Assembly (NCBI GenBank): GCA_950022655.1
Contig: OX465592.1
Location: forward strand, 434,001 to 498,000
Reading direction: 5' to 3'
Length of the DNA: 64,000 bases
Origin: Alentia gelatinosa
Lineage: Eukaryota; Annelida; Polychaeta; Phyllodocida; Polynoidae
This document shows, one piece after another, positions 57,996 through 64,000 of this stretch. Below the pieces are notes generated by a model. It had not been told where the DNA came from. It made no database searches and saw only the letters and a program-made list of their open reading frames with translations. Each line of letters begins with the position of its first letter. Position 1 is the first letter of the stretch. The translations under genes were made by a program, and so were the position numbers.

Positions 57996-58341
57996 CGATG
58001 GTTTCAGATCGTGTGACTGTGGTAACGACTGGTAGCTGGGTAACCACTGTCTCGTAACTGGTGACATCATAACTCCACACCGTTACACCAGTTACTTCAG
58101 TGACACTACCTTGTACAAACCTATTTTATCCTTAGGGGAAAAAATTTACTTTTTACTCCATGAAGTCAGAGTAGCTATAATCTCGCCAAACCAATTATCT
58201 GGTCTGTTGCCTATATATATTTATCTAATAATAATATACCGTACGCCGCAAACTTAGTTGATGATTCAATCCCCTCCAACATTCCCATTCACTAGGACCC
58301 TGTTGTTGTTGTTGTTTATCCTCGTCATGTTACTCTAATGG
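57996..58341. other. No gene seen
   Basis: Contains short GGTAAC/CTGGTAAC repeats near 58020-58075. No supported feature. Confidence 0.4.
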
Positions 58342-58520
58342 TCACAGATGCTCAACAGTAAAAGCATGTTTCTCAGCAGAAGAAGTCAGTGTCAGCTCGG
58401 CTACCACATCGTCTAGTAAATCTACCTGATTAAATCTTTGTAAATGACTCAGCACAATGCACCGCGGTTCAACTTGTTGGCTGCACCAGGTGCTGCGTCG
58501 ACCGTCTCTAAAAAGTAGCC
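58342..58520 (-). CDS. Unrecognised ORF end or relic exon
   Basis: A minus-strand frame ending in TGA at 58342 has protein-like composition over its last 60 codons (RLLFRDGRRSTW, NQVDLLDDVVAELTLTSS). It runs upstream through a poly-C tract into lower-quality sequence. No family recognised; it may be a remnant of a transposon protein or chance. Confidence 0.2.
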
Positions 58521-59248
58521 GGGAGAGATAGATGGGGGGGGGGGGGGAGTGTTCGGGTTCTGTAGACGAGATCTCAGGCACGGTTCTGTGGATGGTTTTT
58601 ACAGACATGCCCTTGTCGAATTACGCTGACCTCGTTGATTTTTGTTGAGAGCAAAGAAAAAACACTCTCAGATAAAGCCCGCTTCCATTGGCTGATTATT
58701 TTTGCACAGATCTAGAGAAAGGAACCACCAACGGACTTTTAGCACAACTGACGGAAAATCGGTGAATGAGAATGGCCCAGCAATATGCAAAACGCGCTCT
58801 TCCACCAGGAAATCATCGCCGCCGACAGTCAAACTGGGCCGGCAACAACCGGACGGAGTCAGCTGTGACTAGCGCCGACTTATACACGACGGGTGGACCG
58901 GGTTCCATATCTAAGTCACCTGCTCTGATGTCCACCATCCTGCCTTGTAAATATCGATAAGCGACCGGTGCATGGATTCATCGCTTCCTCTACGACACAG
59001 AGATCAGCAAGAGTTGATATAAATGGTTCTTGTTATGGCTAATGGAGGTGGATTGTGCGTTCACATTGCCTGCGGTCAGTTTGACTTCCTGGAGACCCGA
59101 CACCCTGAGGGTTAACCCTGATCTACCTGCTCGGCGTCCACTTCAATAAGAAACTGTGAGGACAGCGTCTACTAAGAACGCCGGCATTTTACGACATGTC
59201 GGAAACGGGCTTTTACGACATACCAAAGAGAGCTGAAACGTGCGTAAT
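58521..59248. other. No gene seen; poly-G tract
   Basis: A run of G near 58532-58547. Short frames only. Confidence 0.4.
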
Positions 59249-59249
59249 C

Positions 59250-59375
59250 GTGGGAACCAATCAGCATGGTTCTTACATAAAAACCAGAACTGTGGGAACC
59301 AATCAGCATGAATCTTACACAAAAACTGGAACTGTGGGAATCATTGAGCATTATATATATCACAAAAACCGGAAG
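59250..59375. repeat. 42-bp tandem repeat, 2.5-3 copies
   Basis: GTGGGAACCAATCAGCATG recurs at 59249 and 59291, then a divergent GTGGGAATCATTGAGCAT, each followed by CTTACA-type and AAAAAC-GGAA-TG sequence. The intact copies contain CCAATCAG, a CCAAT-box match. Confidence 0.85.
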
Positions 59376-59574
59376 TGCACTGAGTGACCTTCACCTTCAA
59401 TTGTATAACCAGAAGGACAGTGTCCCATGAATACGCAGGTTTCTGTGGTGGAGAAGTACTTTAGAGTGCCTTGCCTCGATCACATCGTAACGCGATCGCA
59501 AATGTCGATAGCGAGAAGCTTTAAAGTGAACCACGTTCTTTTTGTACGGCCCGGGGACGGTGATTGGTTCGTCG

Positions 59575-59700
59575 ATGTATCCCTCCCAGACGTTGGTGGG
59601 CTGCTGAGGTCAAATCAGCGGCAATCAGAAGGTCATGGGTTCGAATCCTGGACAAGCCCAATTTTGTTGGGTTTTTTTTCAATTCAAAAATTGTCTTTTC
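59575..59700 (+). mobile_element. tRNA-derived SINE fragment
   Basis: GCAATCAGAAGGTCATGG leads into a perfect RNA polymerase III box B, GGTTCGAATCC (59638-59648), followed by GACAAGCCCAATTTTGTTGG and a run of eight T. The same order occurs on the minus strand at 44255-44345, so this is a dispersed family, not a functional tRNA. The A box and acceptor stem are not intact. Confidence 0.7.
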
Positions 59701-60575
59701 TTATTATTCAATGTAGAATGAATAAAATATTTATTTGTTAAAATGGTGGAAATCACGAAAAACGAGACACTATTTATATATTATTCTTAAGATACCCTGA
59801 AGGATGATATTCAAACGCATGGTTTGGGGTTGTATATTGCTTATTCAGGCTACTAGCATCAGAAAGGACACCTTGTGAGATCTCCTTCCGAAAGGAGCTT
59901 TTTCAGAATGGCAGTCAGGATTTATTTAAAAGTCTGGAAGGACCTTTCAAGTCTCTGTCCTTCTTCCTGTCCTTTGATAGGAGAATCCATGTGTATTCGT
60001 TGTCTTCCGCTACAGATATCGCTCAGCTCCGCTTCGTGATATCATTCCGTGAAGACAACCTACGCCTTATAAACACCCATGTGAAATTTAATGACGTTTC
60101 TTGATATCATTAGACGTAGACCTCCCTATGACAGTCTTAGGACTAACATATCACAGTATTAGGGCATCCTTCCCTATGCGTCTTAGGACTAACATATCAC
60201 AGTATTAGGGCATCCTTCCAGTTATTAAACGTCCCCTTCGGAATAGATCGCACACCTGAAATCCCTCCAGGCCTATCTGACGACATTCTCATTTTATGTC
60301 ACATTTGAAATCAGCTCTACTTGTTTTTAAGATTGAATTCCTAGAATGATAAAAACCGATTCAGGAATAGAAGACAGAAGACACCATAGATATTATGTTC
60401 ATAAAGCGATATCCAGAAAATGTCATTACCTCATTTAATGATAACGAAGGGCCGTCTTAAAAGGAAACCTGGAATTTAATATCAGATAAGCCTCTTGCTG
60501 CAGGGCTATTCAGCTATTAGCTTAGTTTAAAGATTTGAAGGGGAAATATCTTCGCCAGTTTACACATGAAGAATA
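59701..60575. other. No gene seen; 48-bp duplication
   Basis: GTCTTAGGACTAACATATCA followed by CAGTATTAGGGCATCCTTCC occurs at 60132 and 60180. No supported coding region. Confidence 0.5.
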
Positions 60576-60859
60576 AGGCCCGGCGTCCACCTACTGCGAT
60601 ACGGCTCCGATATGGTCACGATGAACCTCCCGATAGAAAAACAAAATCGCGTCGGAAGGTCACCTGATATCGGGGCAGTTGACCACGTTTCTGCGATTAG
60701 GCACCAAAAGAAGAACCATTACGATGCGTGGTGGATTGGCATGTCTAGACAGATGTCTACGACTTTGCACCTTCCCGATATGTCTCCGATATTGAATTTT
60801 TGTATCGGTGCCATATCGGGAGGTCTAAATCTCTATCGTAGTAGGTGGACGCCGGGCCT
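60576..60859. mobile_element. 284-bp MITE with GGCGTCCAC termini and TA duplication
   Basis: The left end AGGCCCGGCGTCCACCTACT and the right end AGTAGGTGGACGCCGGGCCT are inverse of each other; the match continues to about 26 bp with one mismatch. TA flanks both ends (60574-60575, 60860-60861). Internal copies of CTCCCGATA and CGATATGG also lie in inverted order. A 94-codon frame inside is a by-product. Confidence 0.85.
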
Positions 60860-60861
60860 TA

Positions 60862-61611
60862 CAGTATCAAACCTTATGACGCCGTTCGGACTTTAAACGG
60901 CGGTTTATTTGTACAACACTGTATCACAGTTATCCTGCAGCATATCTGCAGAGAGTACCGGGAAATTCCGTTTAGAAATTACATCAAGCGCACATTGTAA
61001 AGATATAGACGAGAACATATATTGGACGGTGGATTGAACCTTCCCTTCCTTCTCAGTACCAGGTAAGTGGGATTCTCCAGTTCTCTGACCCTCACAACTC
61101 CATCCATACCTTCAGAACAACATAACCCCGTGTCTCCACTGGCTCGGTTCAGTTTTGGTCCTCGTGCCTTTTTCGCCCGCCGCTGTGCCTCAACTATCGA
61201 CCATCCCGGAGCTCGTTTCCTTTTTCTGAACGACTCTTCCGGCTTCTACAAACACAGAAAACCGTCTTCTATTTCCCGGGGCCGCACTGCTCACAGTGGA
61301 GGTTTAATGGATTTCTCAACCAGCAGCATGAGGATCGAGCGGCTGCACGATGCCACATGATAAGAGCAGTGACAATATTAAATATATTCACTTATCTGTA
61401 ATGTACATTTTTGATTAAAAAATCCAGTAATAACGTAGCTTTTCCACCTGCCGACGAAAACCCACCAATAATTTTCACTCTGTACAAAAAGTCGGTTGGT
61501 GGTTCTCCTTGTGAAAGGTCAGAGGCCCATAGTGAGTGACCTGCACTGCCTGCGTGTTTCCAGTAACAGGAACGCCGATGAATGACTTCTGATTGTATCA
61601 CAGAATACCTT
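60862..61611. other. No confirmed gene
   Basis: A plus-strand frame at 61067-61360 (97 codons) is Ser- and Arg-rich and unrecognised; its TTG-type start and lack of family argue against a gene. Nothing else seen. Confidence 0.35.
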
Positions 61612-62371
61612 ACCCCGCCCGTCCCCCGCCCGTCCCCCGCCCGTCCCCCGTCCGACCCCCGCCCGTCCCCCGCCCGTCCCCCACCCATCCCCCACCCGAC
61701 CCCCGCCCGACCCCCGCCCGTCCCCCGCCCGTCCCCCGCCCGACCCCCGCCCGTCCCCCGCCCGTCCCCCACCCATCCCCCGCCCGACCCCCGCCCGTCC
61801 CCCGCCCGTCCCCCACCCATCCCCCATCCATCCCCCACCCGACCCCCGCCCGTCCCCCGCCCGTCCCCCACCCATCCCCCATCCATCCCCCACCCGACCC
61901 CCGCCCGTCCCCCGCTCGTCCCCCACCCGACCCCCGCCCGTCCCCCGCCCGTCCCCCACCCATCCCCCGCCCGACCCCCGCCCGACCCCCGCCCGTCCCT
62001 CACCCATCCCCCGCCCGACCCCCGCCCGTCCCCCGCCCGACCCCTGCCCGACCCCCGCCCGACCCCCACCCATCCCCCGCCCGACCCCCACCCGTCCCCC
62101 GCCCGTCCCCCGCCCGACCCCCGCCCGTCCCCCGCCCGTCCCCCACCCATCCCCCGCCCGACCCCCGCCCGACCCCCGCCCGTCCCTCACCCGACCCCCG
62201 CCCGACCCCCACCCATCCCCCGCCCGTCCCCCGCTCATCCCCCGCCCGTCCCCCACCCATCCCCCGCCCGACCCCCGCCCGTCCCCCGCCCGTCCCCCGC
62301 CCGACCCCCGCCCGTCGCCCTCCCGTCCCCCGCCCGACCCTCGCCCGTCCCCCGCCCGTCCCCCGCCCGTT
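61612..62371. repeat. 11-bp C-rich minisatellite, about 68 copies
   Basis: Units are CCCGTCCCCCG with CCCGACCCCCG, CCCATCCCCCA and CTCATC variants. The minus strand has GGGGG and GGG runs separated by one to three bases along the whole array. A longer block with CATCCCCCATCCATCCCCCA occurs at 61809 and 61871. Four long frames (Pro/Arg-rich plus, Gly/Arg-rich minus) are by-products. Confidence 0.97.
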
Positions 62372-62520
62372 AGTTATCTAGTGTGAACGCCGTGTGAGAG
62401 AGCTGAAGAAATCTCCGCCGTTTTCATCAGCCAACAGAAGAGGATTTAAAGATGACGACGGGAAACGCACCAATGACAGCGGGCGACGCGATCTGAAGGC
62501 ACTGCGGAACGCGTTAGAGA
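62372..62520. other. MITE end, otherwise no feature
   Basis: TAGTTATCTAGTGTGAACGC (62371-62390) resembles the terminal motif of the 25.4 kb satellite family, with array DNA directly on one side. Confidence 0.4.
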
Positions 62521-62523
62521 GGG

Positions 62524-62594
62524 GATGACGTCACCAGGCCCGGGGTGACGTCACTCAAGTCAGAGGTGACGTCACTGGGCCCGTCACGTGACGT
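62524..62594 (+). promoter_or_regulatory. Three phased CREs plus an E-box
   Basis: TGACGTCA occurs at 62526-62533, 62546-62553 and 62567-62574, 20 and 21 bp apart, about two helical turns each. GTCACGTGAC follows at 62583-62592. Each CRE lies in a separate G+C-rich context. Established knowledge: CREB/ATF dimers bind this 8-mer and bHLH-ZIP factors bind CACGTG. Whether it serves the PDE gene or another is unknown. Confidence 0.55.
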
Positions 62595-62872
62595 GAGCGG
62601 AGTACCCGGATTAGAGTGTGACTAAGTCTCTGATTGAGACTAATCTCTCAGTCCACTGATTGTAAACCCAACGTAAGTTCTGTACGCTTCACGCCCCGTC
62701 TATGGTCGTGTTTATCTTAACAGGAAATATGCTTCTTGGTTGATTTACTCATCACGGGCAACGACTGTTGTTTTTTTTTATCTGACACCAGTTCATTCTG
62801 TATTCATGTATCATCTTTTCAGTCTACATTTAAGTTGGATAGACTTTTCTCTCCTCGTCCTGTTTGGTATTA

Positions 62873-63139
62873 GCTGAGAGTGAACATCCAGTCTGTGCCT
62901 TCTTGTCGTACGTGGCAGAGAACCCTGAGTCAAGACTCTGGTGTGTGTGTAAGAGCCTTAAGGTAGCAGTGGTCCTATTCTGTAAAATTCCTGAGAAGCT
63001 TCACTATTCATTGTTAGCTGAGCATTATTTCAACTACATGAGGTTCACCCAAAGAAACCAAATCAAAACACGTGTCTTAAGTGGCAACTTGTATCTTGGT
63101 GGCACCAAACTTCTGGCACATGTGGCAGCCTACCTTTAA
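62873..63139 (+). CDS. Unrecognised ORF after a good splice acceptor
   Basis: CTCTCCTCGTCCTGTTTGG-TATTAG (AG at 62871-62872) is a convincing polypyrimidine-AG. It opens a stop-free frame of about 88 codons to TAA at 63137-63139, with protein-like composition (ESRLWCVCKSLKVAVVLFCK, LLAEHYFNYMRFTQRN). There is no ATG at the 5' end, so it would be an internal or terminal exon. No family recognised and it does not look like the next PDE exon. Confidence 0.25.
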   Translation, partial: AESEHPVCAFLSYVAENPESRLWCVCKSLKVAVVLFCKIPEKLHYSLLAEHYFNYMRFTQRNQIKTRVLSGNLYLGGTKLLAHVAAYL

Positions 63140-63239
63140 ATGGATAATGTTTCCACCTTTTAGAGGTTTAGTCAATTGCAAGTAGAGCCTTTTAGGTGAT
63201 ATATGGAGACGAAATTAAAGACTTATTTTTTGTAGTGAG

Positions 63240-63367
63240 GCCCTATCGGTAGATCCAAAACGTTATATTTACTCAATTGGCATTAGAGTGAATCCCAAGA
63301 AAGCAGTTATGACTGATAATTATCAATATTTAAGAACCACCAGGTGGCGCCACTGTGTGTTGTAGGG
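63240..63367 (+). repeat. Dispersed repeat, direct copy of 28150-28265
   Basis: TATATTTACTCAATTGGCAT, GAATCCCAAG, CTGATAATTATCAATATTTA and GGTGGCGCCACTGTGTGTTG match the first copy in order. Confidence 0.75.
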
Positions 63368-63378
63368 CATGCCTCACA

Positions 63379-63493
63379 AGATGAAGCTACTTTATACTTC
63401 ATCAGACACCGTTCTACATGAAGCTCCTTTATACTTCATTAGACACCATTCTACATGAAGCTACTTTATACTTCATCAGACACCGTTCTACAC
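63379..63493. repeat. 38-bp tandem repeat, 3 copies
   Basis: ATGAAGCTACTTTATACTTC then ATCAGACACCGTTCTAC occurs three times. Confidence 0.95.
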
Positions 63494-63516
63494 GTCGGTG
63501 TCTTTTTGTCGAATCC

Positions 63517-63650
63517 TCTCAGTGCTGAGACGATACAAAGACGTGCCTTTCTCAGTGCTGAGACGATACAAAGACGTGCCTTTCTCAGTGCTGAGACGAT
63601 ACAAAGACGTGCCTTTCTCAGTGCTGAGACGATACAAAGACGTGCCTTTC
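63517..63650. repeat. 33-bp tandem repeat, 4 copies
   Basis: CTCAGTGCTGAGACGATACA followed by AAGACGTGCCTTT, four copies at exact 33-bp spacing. The open frame across it (ETIQRRAFLSA repeats) follows from the 33-bp period. A C tract follows at 63654-63669. Confidence 0.95.
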
Positions 63651-63870
63651 TAACCGCCCCCCCCCCCCCGAGTCCGCACGGCTTGTGTTTGTTCTCCGTT
63701 TGACGTCCACACGTTGTGAGACGATCTATAAATCCCCCGAGTCTCAGGGAGCAGGTGCATCCTGGCAGTTCAGGTGGTACGTGGTGAGTAGGAAATTACC
63801 ACTAATGGACCTGCCTCGATTAATCCTCATTGATGGATGTGCCATGCGCTAACCATCATGTGTACAGACA
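63651..63870. other. No gene seen
   Basis: C tract, then mixed DNA with no supported feature. Confidence 0.4.
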
Positions 63871-64000
63871 CGGGCGACTCTGTATTAATCTCTAGATTTG
63901 TAGAGACTGGCGACTCTGTATTAATCTCTAGATTTGTAGAGAGACTGGGGACTGTGTATTAATCTCGTGATTTGTAGAGAGACTGGGGACTGTGTATTAA
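63871..64000. repeat. Tandem repeat of about 40-43 bp at the window edge
   Basis: CGACTCTGTATTAATCTCTA and GATTTGTAGAGA alternate; later units read GGGGACTGTGTATTAATCTC. At least 2.8 copies, running out of the window. Confidence 0.92.

Noticed and set aside
59595..59680. Functional tRNA gene
   Set aside because: Box B is perfect, but the A box, acceptor stem and anticodon arm do not form a cloverleaf, and a second copy with the same 3' tail points to a SINE.
60612..60896. 94-codon plus-strand frame
   Set aside because: It lies within the inverted-repeat element at 60576-60859, which has no transposase resemblance.
61392..62381. Gly/Arg-rich and Pro/Arg-rich frames of about 250 codons on both strands
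   Set aside because: They follow from an 11-bp C-rich unit without stops; all frames are open at once.
1..64000. Bacterial-type operons, ribosome binding sites, riboswitches, replication origins
   Set aside because: No dense ORFs or Shine-Dalgarno-led genes. The only clear protein belongs to a metazoan family with introns.

Overview
The window looks like animal nuclear DNA, most likely from an invertebrate; a mollusc or other lophotrochozoan is a guess from its general character. It has no operons or dense genes. It does have one spliced-gene exon of a metazoan protein family, tRNA-derived SINE pieces, short inverted-repeat transposons (MITEs) and a very high load of tandem repeats. Adding up the boundaries read by eye, about 30 unrelated tandem arrays cover roughly 24 kb of the 64 kb.

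The only confidently recognised gene piece is the first coding exon of a GAF-domain cyclic-nucleotide phosphodiesterase of the PDE11/PDE5 group (plus strand, 50902-51803, ATG at 50967). Its next exon is not visible and must lie beyond the window. The intron begins with a 93-bp minisatellite whose first unit starts inside the splice donor. A CRE plus E-box pair lies about 0.85 kb upstream, and a three-CRE cluster lies about 11 kb downstream in or beyond the intron.

A decayed two-exon gene of unknown family runs on the minus strand at 55837-56815. Its frame has four TGA, one TAG and one frameshift, but a matching phase-1 intron survives. A further possible terminal exon lies on the minus strand at 53885-54111, and weak unrecognised ORFs lie at 10359-10568, 40290-40433, 58342-58520 and 62873-63139.

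Layout: 1-13.5 kb holds arrays of 10, 71, 31, 11, 31/37 and 73 bp with MITE clusters between. 15.7-17.6 kb holds a purine-only array followed by a 33-bp array open on both strands. 21-27 kb holds 49/26-, 62- and 76-bp arrays. 30-39.5 kb holds 33-, 57-, 75-, 91- and 98-bp arrays. 39.5-43 kb is mostly unique, with a MITE and a possible solo LTR. 43-48.3 kb holds 32-, 22-, 16- and 14-bp arrays. 48.3-57 kb is the most gene-like part. 57-64 kb holds a palindromic 29-bp array, a C-rich 11-bp array and small arrays at the right edge.

The 76-bp and 75-bp arrays are the same family and resemble a terminal-inverted-repeat MITE that also occurs singly in the window, so at least one satellite here seems to have arisen from a transposon. 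Many long open frames in the window are by-products of repeat units whose length is a multiple of three or that lack stops; they are not annotated as genes.
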